64,000 bases of DNA from Rhodococcus ruber NBRC 15591 (GCF_001894945.1 NZ_BCXE01000012.1:124001-188000), one strand, 5' to 3'. Shown: positions 45,020-53,054, counted from the stretch's first letter. Program-made: numbers and translations. Notes: generated by a model from the sequence alone, not told the origin.

Positions 45020-45721
45020 CTACGACGCCGTCGCGTCGTCGCGAGCTCGCCGCGGGGGAGCGGGGTTGCGGTTCATCCAGGCGAGCGCTCCGATGATCGC
45101 CGCGACACCCGTCGTGACACCGGCGACGATGCCTGCCCAGCCGGCGAATCCCCTGGTGTTCGGATCGGCGTAGCGGACCTCGGCGCGCAACGTGCTCACC
45201 TCCCCGGCCGGCAGCTTCCACGTGACGATCGAATCGGAGTCACGGTTGCCGTTGGTCGTCGCGACCCGGGCCGGGAACGCGATCGTGATCTGCACGTCGG
45301 TGCCCTGGACGGGTACCGACTCGAGGTCGACCTTGCCGTTGACGCTCACCAGGTCGCCGGCGCGCTGCAGCGCGAGCTGGAAGGTGCCCGAGGTCTGGTC
45401 CGACATCGACCCCAGCTGTTGCACGTCCCCGAAGCTCAGATCACTGAAGAACACCTGACTACCGACGTACCCGTCCTGGTCGTACTCCTGCACGCGGACC
45501 TTGCCGGCGAGCGAGTCGGGAGCCGTCAGTTGCGGTCCCTTGTCGTTCTCGTCGGCGGGGATCGTCGCGGCCACGATCTGCCCGGAGACACGGTCGTCGG
45601 CCGAGACCCCCATCGTCGCCTGCACCCGCAGGCACCCGGCGAGGACAGGGACGAGCAGGAGCAGGAGCGCCGCCGCCGCGAGGGACCGGCGGCGGGAGCG
45701 GGGCGAGGTGGGCGGCTGCAC
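45020..45721 (-). CDS. lppM: LppM family lipoprotein
   Basis: 233 residues, similar to M. tuberculosis Rv2171. Signal peptide with lipobox LVPVLAGC (Cys30), a strand-rich extracellular domain starting LRVQATMGVSADDRVSGQIV, and a C-terminal membrane segment near 193-215 (FAGWAGIVAGVTTGVAAIIGALAW) followed by a basic tail. LppM of M. tuberculosis has a lipid-binding domain and influences phagosome maturation; whether this applies here is unknown. Start GTG 45721. Three bases separate its end from the glycosyltransferase start. It is wedged inside the carotenoid genes. Confidence 0.88.
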   Translation of the reverse strand: MQPPTSPRSRRRSLAAAALLLLLVPVLAGCLRVQATMGVSADDRVSGQIVAATIPADENDKGPQLTAPDSLAGKVRVQEYDQDGYVGSQVFFSDLSFGDVQQLGSMSDQTSGTFQLALQRAGDLVSVNGKVDLESVPVQGTDVQITIAFPARVATTNGNRDSDSIVTWKLPAGEVSTLRAEVRYADPNTRGFAGWAGIVAGVTTGVAAIIGALAWMNRNPAPPRRARDDATAS

Positions 45722-45752
45722 AGCGACATCGTGCCAGGAGCGGGGGGACGTG

Positions 45753-46559
45753 TCAGACGCGAGCCCCTACCCCGGCGCGTCGCCGCAGGGACCACAGCAG
45801 CGGGACGCCGAGCGTACTCATGACCGCCGCCCCGTAGAGAGCCGAGTACTTCAGCTCGGGTACGCCCAGGAAGACGCTGTGGGCGAGCGCGGACCCGAGC
45901 CACGTCCACAGGAACAGCACCAGTGGGACGGTGTCGGTGCCCGGCTGCACCGGTCCGGTCCGGTCGAGCAGATCCAATCCCACGGCCATCAGCGTGGCGA
46001 CGACGATCCAGCCGAGGTAGTTGGTGAGCGGGATCTGCTCGAGACCGGGCAGGCCGCCGCCGTTGCACCAGCTCCACTGACCGTCGGAGACCATCTGCGG
46101 ATCGAGGTACAGGTCCCAGCCGACCATCCCCACCGTGGTGAGCGCGATGCGGGTCACCCGCTCGCGGTTCCCGTCCGGCCGCGAGATCCCGCCGCGCCCG
46201 GCGAGCAGCGAGGCCACGTACCAGACCGGGTACATCCCCGCCGTCCAGGCGAGCGGCACCACGAGGGGCACGTCGAACAGCGCGGGACCGAGCCGGTCGA
46301 CGGCGTATGCGTAGCAGCCGTACGGGTACCCGGTCGCCGTGCCCACCACCTCGGAGGCGAAGCCGACACCTGCCGTGATCGCGAAGAATCCGGCGGTCCA
46401 GACCGGGCCGCGTCGCGTCGCCGCGTGCGCGAGCCCGGCGGCCGCGAGGAGGGTGACCACGGCGACGGTGACGAGGTCGCGGGCCTGGCCGGAGGTCAGC
46501 GGGTAGGCGATCTGCGCGGCGATGGCACCGCCGGCGAGAACGACGGGAAGCCGGTTCAT
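45753..46559 (-). CDS. cruF: Carotenoid 1',2'-hydratase-like membrane protein (CruF family)
   Basis: 268 residues, six to eight membrane segments; belongs to the carotenoid biosynthesis DUF422/CruF group, which hydrates the acyclic psi-end of gamma-carotene-like pigments before glycosylation. Conserved elements: AGVGFASEVVGTATGYPYGCYAY, DVPLVVPLAWTAGMYPVWYVAS and GMVGWDLYLDPQMV with acidic residues typical of the family. Start ATG 46559-46557 (MNRLPVVLAGGAIAAQIAYP) overlaps the crtO stop (ATGA). It is followed by lppM after 31 bases. Confidence 0.85.
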   Translation of the reverse strand: MNRLPVVLAGGAIAAQIAYPLTSGQARDLVTVAVVTLLAAAGLAHAATRRGPVWTAGFFAITAGVGFASEVVGTATGYPYGCYAYAVDRLGPALFDVPLVVPLAWTAGMYPVWYVASLLAGRGGISRPDGNRERVTRIALTTVGMVGWDLYLDPQMVSDGQWSWCNGGGLPGLEQIPLTNYLGWIVVATLMAVGLDLLDRTGPVQPGTDTVPLVLFLWTWLGSALAHSVFLGVPELKYSALYGAAVMSTLGVPLLWSLRRRAGVGARV

Positions 46560-48154
46560 CGACGCCACCGCCCCAGCGCACGGCGCACCGGGCCACCCGC
46601 GGAATCGGCGAGCGCGCGCTGCGCGGCAGCGCGTCCGCTCGCGCCGGAGACCCCGCCCCCGGGGTGGGTGGACGCGCCGGTCAGATAGACCCCGTCGGCG
46701 CCCGGGACCCGGTGCCCGGACAGCTCCGGCAGCGGCCGCCACATGAACATCTGGTCCAGCGACATCTCCACGTGCATGACATTGCCGCCGAGCAGGCCCA
46801 GTTCGCGTTCGATCTCGTGCGGCGTCTGGATGTGCCGGTGCCGGACGGAGCCGGCGAAGCCGGGCGCGAACCGCTCCATCTCGGCGACGATCCGATCCGT
46901 CTCCGACTCGGCCAGCGCGGACCACTGCCGGCCGCCGGAGAGCCGGTACGGGTGCCACTGCGACCACAGGGTCACCTGGTGTTCGCCGGGCGGGGCGATC
47001 GACGGATCGAGCGCCGTGAAACTCATGGCCAGCACGGCCGGTCGCGGCGGCAGTTCCCCCGCCAGGGCGGCGCCGTGCGCGAGGCGGAGCCGGGCCCGGT
47101 CCTCGACGAGCAGCTGCAGACCGCGCACGGTCTCGGCGGCATCGGCGGGACCACTCGGATACCGGGGCAGCGCGTCGGTCGCCAGGCGTACCACCATGCC
47201 GATACCCGGACCGACGCGGATCCGTCGCCGCCACGCGTCGAGGCGGGCGCGGTCGAATCCGCCGCGTTCGAGCAGATCGAACGTGGTCAGCACGTGACAA
47301 CCGGCGATCACGGCGCGCGCGGTGACGACCCGTCCGGAATCGGTGCGGACCGCCCAGCCGTCCCCGGCGCGGCGGATCTCGGTGACGGCGTCGCCGAGCG
47401 CGACGACGCCACCGTCGGACCCGAGACGGGCGGCCAGGGCCTGCGTCAGCGCGCCGCTCCCGCCGATCGCCCGGCCGGGCGGCAGGGTGTGCATCAACGC
47501 CGCGACGCCGACCATGGGTGCGGTGCCGGGCTCGGACATCGGGGGCCCGGACTGGGCGCCGAACCAGGCGAGGGCGGCTTTGAGCGGTTCGTCGTCGAAG
47601 TACTCGTCGAGGAGGGCGTCGCCGGTGCCGAGGAACTGGCGGGAGAGGTCGCTACCGCCGCTGCCGGTGTCGAGACCCCAGAAGGACGAGAGCAGGTGCC
47701 GGCCGGTCGGCGGCGCCGAGAACGAGCGCATCACGCGGGCGCTGCGCGGACCCCACACCGTCACGAAGCGGCGGTAGGCGTCGGCCTCGCGTGGACCGCA
47801 CGCGGCCTCGACGGATCGGCACGTGCGGTCGAGATCGCGATGGAAGACGATCCCCGGGCGGTCGCTGCCCGCCGGGGCGGGAGCGAACGCCCACGGGTCG
47901 CAGTCGACATAGTGCAGGCCGTGCGCGGCCAGATCGAGTTCCTCGACGATGCCGGTGTGCCGGATCATGACGTGCGCCGACGAACCGCGGTCGACCGCGT
48001 GCCCCGGGAAGCGTTCCACGGTCGACACGGCGCCGCCGAGTACGGTGTCCCGCTCGAGCACCTCCACGGACCGGCCCGCGCGGGCGAGGTAGCACGCGCT
48101 CACCAGGGCGTTGTGCCCGGAACCCACTACGACCGCGTCGATCACCCTGTCCAC
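46556..48154 (-). CDS. crtO: CrtO-type carotenoid ketolase (phytoene desaturase-like oxidoreductase)
   Basis: 532 residues with FAD motif AVVVGSGHNALVSACYLARAG and VLERDTVLGGAVST, and C-terminal GVYLTGASTHPGGGVSGASGRAAAQRAL. This is the CrtO class, distinct from CrtI; rhodococcal members add a 4-keto group to beta-ionone rings of gamma- or beta-carotene. Start at GTG 48154 (VDRVIDAVVV); GTG 48145 is possible. Coupled to cruF by ATGA, and its start lies one base after the GNAT stop, so GNAT, crtO, cruF, lppM and the glycosyltransferase could share a transcript. No lycopene cyclase is visible in the window. Confidence 0.87.
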   Translation of the reverse strand: MDRVIDAVVVGSGHNALVSACYLARAGRSVEVLERDTVLGGAVSTVERFPGHAVDRGSSAHVMIRHTGIVEELDLAAHGLHYVDCDPWAFAPAPAGSDRPGIVFHRDLDRTCRSVEAACGPREADAYRRFVTVWGPRSARVMRSFSAPPTGRHLLSSFWGLDTGSGGSDLSRQFLGTGDALLDEYFDDEPLKAALAWFGAQSGPPMSEPGTAPMVGVAALMHTLPPGRAIGGSGALTQALAARLGSDGGVVALGDAVTEIRRAGDGWAVRTDSGRVVTARAVIAGCHVLTTFDLLERGGFDRARLDAWRRRIRVGPGIGMVVRLATDALPRYPSGPADAAETVRGLQLLVEDRARLRLAHGAALAGELPPRPAVLAMSFTALDPSIAPPGEHQVTLWSQWHPYRLSGGRQWSALAESETDRIVAEMERFAPGFAGSVRHRHIQTPHEIERELGLLGGNVMHVEMSLDQMFMWRPLPELSGHRVPGADGVYLTGASTHPGGGVSGASGRAAAQRALADSAGGPVRRALGRWRR

Positions 48155-48155
48155 G

Positions 48156-48755
48156 CTACGGACCTTCGAGCGGAAGGTCCCGGCCCAGGACGGCGAAGGG
48201 ACGGGCGTCCCCGGTGAACCGGAAGTGGCGGACGACGTCGCGGAACCCGAATCGCCGGTACAACCGCCAGGCCCTGTTGTCCTCGCCGGGTGCCTCGGGA
48301 GTCGACAGCAGCACCGTGCGCTCGGGACGGTCGCTCAGCAGCCGGCGCAGGAGCGCCTCGCCGATACGGTGACCCTGGGCGTCCGGCCGCACGTGCAGCT
48401 CGGTCAGTTCGAAGTAGTCGCCGAGGACGGCGTCGATCGTCTCCGGGGGGTAGCCGGCGTGGCGCATCCCGGTCCGCACCTGCTGGTTCCACCACTGGTG
48501 TGGTGACCCGCAATAGCCGTAGGCGATCGCGACGAGCGTCGACGGCTCCTCCGGCAGAGCCGCCGCGACGGCCTTCCATCCCGGGCGGGCGGAGTGTTCG
48601 GACCACATGGGCGCGCGGTGGTACTCGGTGCCGCGCGGGTATCGCATGGCGGCCACGTAGATGGGCAGCACCTCGGGCAGTCGCGCGCGGAACTCGGCGG
48701 CGGAGAGATCGACGACGATCGGTGCCGCGCCCCGCGGGGTCGCATCCGTACTCAT
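48156..48755 (-). CDS. GNAT family N-acetyltransferase (Rv2170-like)
   Basis: 199 residues. The acetyl-CoA core is visible as ELTELHVRPDAQGHRIGEALLRRLL (R/Q-x-x-G-x-G/A loop), then ERTVLLSTPEA and a C-terminal AWRLYRRFGFRDVVRHFRF helix-strand typical of GNAT. The N-terminal half (RARLPEVLPIYVAAMRYPRGTEYHRAPMW) is lineage-specific. M. tuberculosis Rv2170 is a nearby relative reported to acetylate isocitrate dehydrogenase; the same target here is only a possibility. Start ATG 48755. Its promoter region is shared with the LexA-box gene. Confidence 0.85.
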   Translation of the reverse strand: MSTDATPRGAAPIVVDLSAAEFRARLPEVLPIYVAAMRYPRGTEYHRAPMWSEHSARPGWKAVAAALPEEPSTLVAIAYGYCGSPHQWWNQQVRTGMRHAGYPPETIDAVLGDYFELTELHVRPDAQGHRIGEALLRRLLSDRPERTVLLSTPEAPGEDNRAWRLYRRFGFRDVVRHFRFTGDARPFAVLGRDLPLEGP

Positions 48756-48803
48756 GACGGGGACTGGACCGCCTTCCCTTGACTGCGTGTCGGTAGGTGC
48801 AGC

Positions 48804-48809
48804 TATATT
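48804..48809 (+). promoter_or_regulatory. -10 element of the HEPN gene
   Basis: TATATT, immediately upstream of the LexA box; transcription would start at about 48815-48817. The same AT-rich block could serve the divergent GNAT gene. Confidence 0.5.
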
Positions 48810-48816
48810 GAATACG

Positions 48817-48832
48817 TCGAACGGATGTTCGA
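48817..48832. promoter_or_regulatory. LexA-binding SOS box
   Basis: TCGAACGGATGTTCGA is a perfect match to the actinobacterial LexA consensus TCGAAC-N4-GTTCGA. It covers the predicted transcription start of the downstream HEPN gene, so bound LexA should repress it until DNA damage. Confidence 0.85.
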
Positions 48833-48839
48833 TACCGGG

Positions 48840-48878
48840 GATCCGGTGATGTTCGAGGGAAGCGAACATCACCGGATC
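48840..48878. promoter_or_regulatory. 16-bp perfect inverted repeat in the HEPN-gene leader
   Basis: GATCCGGTGATGTTCG at 48840-48855 pairs perfectly with 48863-48878 around a 7-base spacer. It lies between the LexA box and the start codon. It may be a second operator, or an RNA hairpin in the roughly 115-base 5' leader. Confidence 0.6.
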
Positions 48879-48930
48879 GTCGGGGCCGTGACCCGGCCGG
48901 TGCCCGGCGGGGTGCAGGGAGGTGTTCGGA

Positions 48931-49491
48931 ATGATGACCGCGGCACGAACCACACAGTCCGCTGCCACACCGTCGGCTGCCACACCGTCGGCTGCCACAC
49001 CGTCGGGTGCTACCGGTCCGCGGGCCGTCGGCCGTCCGGACTGCGCCGCCCGCCCGGTGTCCTCGCGCGCGGCAACCCTGCTCGACCGTGCGGACGAGTT
49101 GCTGTCGGCCGCCGCCGGCACCCCGGAGCCGTCCGAGCGGTTCCATCTGGCGTATCTCGCCGCGCTGCGCGGGGCCGGGGCCGTACTCGCGGGGGCCGAA
49201 CTGCGGGCGGTCCACCGGCCGGCGCGTCGGCCCCGCACTCGCAACGCGTGGGTGCTCATGGCGCGCGCGGAGCCGGGATTCGCGGTCTGGGCCGACTTCT
49301 TCGCCGATCGTTCCGACACGCGCGCGGCGATCGAGGCGGGGGTCACCCGCTCCGTACCTGCCGACGAGGCGAGCCGCTTCTACGACGAGGTGGGCCGTTT
49401 CCTCCACGAGGTCGAGGACTACCTGACCGGCGCCGACGACCGCTCGGGGGGCGCAGAACCCGGCTCCGGAGCCGGCCGCCGCAGCGCATGA
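48931..49491 (+). CDS. SAV_6107-family HEPN domain protein, LexA-controlled
   Basis: 186 residues. After a disordered N-terminus with three AATPS repeats, the helical HEPN-like region begins near 45: [43 protein letters not shown], then RTRNAWVLMARAEPGFAVWADFFADRSDTRAAIEAG and a C-terminal helix with FYDEVGRFLHEVEDYL. HEPN domains bind nucleotides or cleave RNA; the catalytic R-x4-6-H motif is not obvious, so activity is uncertain. ATG 48931 (or the adjacent 48934) has GGGAGG eight bases upstream. A perfect LexA box at the promoter indicates SOS induction. Confidence 0.8.
   Translation: MMTAARTTQSAATPSAATPSAATPSGATGPRAVGRPDCAARPVSSRAATLLDRADELLSAAAGTPEPSERFHLAYLAALRGAGAVLAGAELRAVHRPARRPRTRNAWVLMARAEPGFAVWADFFADRSDTRAAIEAGVTRSVPADEASRFYDEVGRFLHEVEDYLTGADDRSGGAEPGSGAGRRSA
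48961..49005. repeat. 15-bp tandem repeat in the HEPN gene, three copies
   Basis: GCTGCCACACCGTCG repeated exactly at 48961, 48976 and 48991, coding for AATPS repeats near the protein N-terminus. In-frame, so copy-number change alters only the tail length. Confidence 0.95.
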
Positions 49492-49619
49492 TCGATGTGC
49501 GACGCAGCCCGGGTCGTTCGACGGCCCGGGCCGGGTCCGTCGGCCTCTCGTATGCAGGTCCTTCGGAACCGTGATCGAACTCGAATCCGCAGTTGGTGGT
49601 CCCCGCCGGGATGTACTCG

Positions 49620-49625
49620 TATTAT
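49620..49625 (+). promoter_or_regulatory. -10-like element for the DUF3040 gene
   Basis: TATTAT in the 218-base gap upstream of the DUF3040 gene, the most AT-rich point of this region. The -35 is unclear. Confidence 0.35.
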
Positions 49626-49709
49626 TGAGCCAGGCGGCCGTCAAAGTCGGCCCCCCGTCGATCTGGACCGCAGATCCGGCGGCCACCGTTTAGTGCCGGG
49701 GGAGGTACC

Positions 49710-50126
49710 GTGCCACTCTCCGAGCACGAGCAGCGCATGCTCGAACAGATCGAGAGCGCGCTCTATGCTGAGGATCCCAAGTTCGCCTCTACCGTCCGGG
49801 GAAGCCGGATGGGGATGGCGTCCAGTCGGCGTCGGCTCCAGGCCGGCGCGTTGTTCGCACTGGGTTTGGCGTTGCTGATCGCGGGCGTCGCCCTCCCGGT
49901 GAAGCCGGGCGGGTTCCCGATCATCAGTCTCGTCGGATTCATCGTCATGTTCGGCGCGGGGGTCCTGCTCCTCCTCGGAGGCAAGCGCGGTCCAGGCGTC
50001 GGCGACGGTCCCCGCGGATCAGGTCGCGGTCCCGCGGAAGGTAGATCCCGCGGCGGCCGCAAGTCCGGCGGAGGGTTCAGCAAGAGGATGGAGGACCGCT
50101 TCCGTCGGCGTTTCGAGCAGGAGTAG
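49710..50126 (+). CDS. DUF3040 family membrane protein
   Basis: 138 residues, Rv2169c-like. Conserved N-terminus MPLSEHEQRMLEQIESALYAEDPKFA, two membrane segments (about 44-62 and 68-89), then a Gly/Arg-rich basic tail ending KSGGGFSKRMEDRFRRRFEQE. Start GTG 49710 with GGGGGAGG upstream. Members are widespread just upstream of the dcw cluster in actinobacteria, but the function is not established. A terminator separates it from mraZ. Confidence 0.92.
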   Translation: MPLSEHEQRMLEQIESALYAEDPKFASTVRGSRMGMASSRRRLQAGALFALGLALLIAGVALPVKPGGFPIISLVGFIVMFGAGVLLLLGGKRGPGVGDGPRGSGRGPAEGRSRGGRKSGGGFSKRMEDRFRRRFEQE

Positions 50127-50153
50127 CGCGCAGTACTTCACGCGAGTTCCCAT

Positions 50154-50188
50154 GAACGGCGCGTCCCGGTAACCGGGGCGCGCCGTTC
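50154..50188 (+). terminator. Terminator after the DUF3040 gene
   Basis: GAACGGCGCG at 50154-50163 pairs with 50179-50188, and the inner CCCGGT/ACCGGG can pair too, giving a long interrupted stem followed by CTTCTCC. Confidence 0.7.
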
Positions 50189-50491
50189 GGCTTCTCCCGG
50201 CGCGGCGGCGGGCGGCCCGCCGCCCCCACCGCGCCCGACCGTCGTCCCCCACCTCTCCCCACCGCCGTGCCCCACCGCGCCCCACTGCGGCGCCCGGCTC
50301 CGGTGAGCGGCCGTCGAGGCCGAGGCGACCAGGGTGTTCTCCCGGTCCCGAGTCCGTCGTCTCGCGGCGGGCCCGAGTCTCCCGCGGCGCGGCGGCACCG
50401 GCCTCGTCGTCGTCACCCACTCCGCCCCACCCGCCGTGAACTGCGGACGGTCGGAAAACGGCGCCGCGCGTGGGCGCGTAAGCGGTTGAAC
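50189..50491. other. Long GC-rich leader/promoter region of mraZ with phased CCCAC motifs
   Basis: About 300 bases without a gene. CCCAC occurs at 50248, 50258, 50271 and 50281 (spacings 10, 13, 10) and again at 50412 and 50422 (spacing 10); on the minus strand these are GTGGG boxes like those of the MraZ operator. No other feature is seen. Confidence 0.4.
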
Positions 50492-50517
50492 GTGGGGGAA
50501 AGTGGGGTAGTGTGGGT
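50492..50517 (+). promoter_or_regulatory. MraZ operator: three GTGGG boxes at 10-bp spacing
   Basis: GTGGGG at 50492, GTGGGG at 50502 and GTGGGT at 50512, exactly one helical turn apart, 68-93 bases upstream of mraZ. MraZ is known to bind such direct repeats in the promoter of its own operon and repress the dcw cluster. Confidence 0.75.
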
Positions 50518-50584
50518 CGCGGCGGAGGGGTTCCTCCGTCGAGCGAAGGACAGGGTCCGGCCGGGGCGTGGCGGGGGGTGTCGA

Positions 50585-51016
50585 GTGTTCCTCGGTACCC
50601 ACACGCCCAAGCTGGACGACAAGGGGCGGCTCACGCTGCCCGCGAAGTACCGAGACGAACTGGCGGGAGGGCTGATGATCACGAAGGGTCAGGACCACAG
50701 CCTTTCCGTCTTCCCGCGCGACGAGTTCGCCGCCCTGGCCGAGCGTGCCGCCGCGGCCTCGCGGAGTAATCCGCAGGCCCGCGCGTTCCTTCGGAGCCTG
50801 GCGGCGGGAACCGACGAGCAACGTCCCGATGCGCAGGGCCGGATCACCCTGTCCGCGGCCCACCGCAAGTACGCGGGACTCACGAAGGACTGCGTCGTGA
50901 TCGGTGCCGTCAAACATCTGGAGATCTGGGACGCGGCGGCGTGGGAGCAGTACCTCGCCGAGCACGAGGAAGAATTTTCCGAAGCGAGAGACGAGGCCCT
51001 GCACGACATTCTGTGA
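50585..51016 (+). CDS. mraZ: Transcriptional regulator MraZ
   Basis: 143 residues, the same length as M. tuberculosis MraZ (Rv2166c). Two AbrB-like half-domains with the conserved DxxGR turns: [22 protein letters not shown] near the start and [20 protein letters not shown] in the second half, followed by [21 protein letters not shown]. Start GTG 50585 ([16 protein letters not shown]); longer in-frame sequence is spacer. It binds the GTGGG boxes upstream and represses the division and wall cluster; it can also inhibit RsmH. First gene of the dcw cluster. Confidence 0.96.
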   Translation: MFLGTHTPKLDDKGRLTLPAKYRDELAGGLMITKGQDHSLSVFPRDEFAALAERAAAASRSNPQARAFLRSLAAGTDEQRPDAQGRITLSAAHRKYAGLTKDCVVIGAVKHLEIWDAAAWEQYLAEHEEEFSEARDEALHDIL

Positions 51017-51081
51017 CCGGAACCGCAGCAACGACCGTAGTGCCACCGCGGCGAGTGCCGCGAGGCCTCTGCCCGACAGCG

Positions 51082-51150
51082 ACCCTGACACACTTCCCCA
51101 GTGCCAGGTTCGTGAAACGGAACCCTGACGTACTTCCCCAACGCCAGGTT
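51082..51150. repeat. 29-bp imperfect direct repeats between mraZ and rsmH
   Basis: Copies at 51082-51110 and 51122-51150 (four mismatches, 40-bp spacing), each CCCTGAC-N2-ACTTCCCCA-N2-GCCAGGTT. Within each copy CCTG and CAGG are inverted around a TTCCCCA core. They lie 120-185 bases upstream of rsmH and may be operators or alternative promoters for the cluster. Confidence 0.75.
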
Positions 51151-51267
51151 TCCAGTTCGGACAGAGACCTCGATGCATTCGCCGCGGTCGTCTCCGGACC
51201 CCGCCGCGACCCCCACCGAAGCCACGATCCGATCGCCCACGAACCGAGCAGGACAACCGGAGGAAGA

Positions 51268-52284
51268 ATGGCGGAGGGGCAGGACGCGGCGGCGATTCCG
51301 GAGGCCGCGAGTCCGGAGAGCTTCGGTCATGTCCCCGTTCTGCTCGACCGCGCCGACGAGTTGCTCGGCCCCGCCCTCGAAGCCGCCGGTGCGGGCGCGA
51401 TCTACGTGGACGCCACCCTCGGTCTCGGCGGACACTCCGAGCACTTCCTGCGCACCTACCCAGGGGCGCACCTGATCGGACTCGATCGCGACCCCGACGC
51501 CCTCGCCGTCGCCCGCCGGCGGCTCGCACCGTACGCCGACCGCACGCAGTTCGTGCACACCCGTTACGACGGCATCGCCGACGCCCTCGCCTCCTGCGGA
51601 CTGGATCGGGTCGGATCCGTCCATGCGATCCTGTTCGACCTCGGCGTGTCCTCGATGCAGCTCGACGAGACCGAGCGGGGCTTCGCCTACTCCCGCGACG
51701 CCCCGCTGGACATGCGCATGGACCCCACCACGGGGATGACCGCGGCCGACGTCCTCAACACCTACAGCCACGGCGACCTCGCCCGCATCCTCAGCACCTA
51801 CGGGGAGGAGCGGTTCGCCGGGAAGATCGCCTCGGAGATCGTGCGCCAGCGGGCGAAGGCGCCGCTGCGCACGAGCGGGGAGCTGGTGGAGTTGCTCTAC
51901 CGGACCATCCCGGCCGCGTCCCGCCGAACCGGCGGGCATCCCGCCAAGCGCACGTTCCAGGCGCTGCGCGTCGAGGTCAACGGCGAACTCGACTCGCTGC
52001 GGGCCGCGATCCCGGACGCCCTGGATGCGCTCGCCGTCGGGGGACGGGTGGTGTTCATGTCGTACCAGTCCCTCGAGGATCGTGTGGTCAAGCAGATCCT
52101 CACGCCGCTGACGAAGTCGAAGAGCCCCGAGGGCCTCCCGGTGGAACTTCCGGGTACCGAGCCCGAGCTGCGGGTGCTTACCCGCGGCGCGGAACGGGCG
52201 ACGGAGCAGGAGATCGAGGCAAACCCGCGTTCGGCGCCGGTGCGCCTGCGTGCCGCGGAACGAATCGCCAGGAGGTACCGATGA
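51268..52284 (+). CDS. rsmH: 16S rRNA (cytosine(1402)-N4)-methyltransferase
   Basis: Methylates C1402 in the decoding centre of 16S rRNA with SAM. 338 residues: [18 protein letters not shown] motif [66 protein letters not shown], and the helical insert. C-terminal [16 protein letters not shown]. Start ATG 51268 with GGAGGAAG directly upstream; longer in-frame sequence has no similarity. Its stop overlaps the FtsL-like start (ATGA). It is separated from mraZ by 251 bases with a direct-repeat pair. Confidence 0.96.
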   Translation: MAEGQDAAAIPEAASPESFGHVPVLLDRADELLGPALEAAGAGAIYVDATLGLGGHSEHFLRTYPGAHLIGLDRDPDALAVARRRLAPYADRTQFVHTRYDGIADALASCGLDRVGSVHAILFDLGVSSMQLDETERGFAYSRDAPLDMRMDPTTGMTAADVLNTYSHGDLARILSTYGEERFAGKIASEIVRQRAKAPLRTSGELVELLYRTIPAASRRTGGHPAKRTFQALRVEVNGELDSLRAAIPDALDALAVGGRVVFMSYQSLEDRVVKQILTPLTKSKSPEGLPVELPGTEPELRVLTRGAERATEQEIEANPRSAPVRLRAAERIARRYR

Positions 52285-53054
52285 CCGTACAGGTGGCAGC
52301 ACCTGCCCGCCGTCCGGCGCGATCGACGGCCGCCCAGCGCGCCTATCAGCGGCGCAGTCGGCGTACGGCACATCTGGCCGCGGAGTCGACGACCCCCGCC
52401 CGGGCCCGCCGCAGCGGTCGTGTGGCGGCGCGAATTCCGTTCGTGGCCACCATCATCGCTCTCCTCGGGATCGGCATGGCCGTGACCCTCCTGTTGACCA
52501 CGCGCGCCGCGGAGGACTCCTACCAGCTCAGCGCCGCGCGCGACTACAACCAGCGCCTCGTCCAGGAGCGCGCCGTCCTGCAGCGCGACGTCCAGGCCGG
52601 CAACTCGGCGCCGGTGCTGGCGATGCAGGCCGCGAAGCTCGGCATGATCCCCACCGGTGAGGTCGCCCGGCTCGTCGTCGGGGACGACGGCGGGGTACGG
52701 GTGGTGGGAACGCCCGCACCCGCCGAGGGGGCTCCGGCCGCGCCGCTGAACCCGCCGTCCCCCGATGACCGGACCCGGGCGCAGCTTCCACCCCTCGCGG
52801 GCAGCGCGGGCAGCGAGAACCCGCGACCGGTGACCCCGTCGGCCGGCGCCGATCGGTCCGCCGCGCCCTCCGGTGCTGCCGGCGGTGAGGCTCCCACCGC
52901 GACGACATCCCCGCTCACTCCGCCGTCCGCCGAGTCTGCCCCGGCACCCGAGTCCGCCACGCCGTCGCCCGGCAATGCCGGGGCCGCACCCGGTCAGCCG
53001 GAACAATTGGTGCCCGTGACCCCTGCGACGCAAGCCGAGGACGGGCGCCGGTGA
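52281..53054 (+). CDS. FtsL-like bitopic division protein (Rv2164c-like)
   Basis: 257 residues. Basic cytosolic N-terminus (1-50), one membrane segment at about 52-73 ([22 protein letters not shown]), a short extracellular coiled coil ([29 protein letters not shown]), the segment [21 protein letters not shown] typical of FtsL/DivIC proteins, and a long Pro/Ala/Ser-rich tail. It sits in the canonical ftsL position between rsmH and pbpB, with four-base overlaps on both sides. Role as the FtsL partner of FtsB/FtsQ in the divisome is inferred from position and topology. Confidence 0.85.
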   Translation: MTVQVAAPARRPARSTAAQRAYQRRSRRTAHLAAESTTPARARRSGRVAARIPFVATIIALLGIGMAVTLLLTTRAAEDSYQLSAARDYNQRLVQERAVLQRDVQAGNSAPVLAMQAAKLGMIPTGEVARLVVGDDGGVRVVGTPAPAEGAPAAPLNPPSPDDRTRAQLPPLAGSAGSENPRPVTPSAGADRSAAPSGAAGGEAPTATTSPLTPPSAESAPAPESATPSPGNAGAAPGQPEQLVPVTPATQAEDGRR

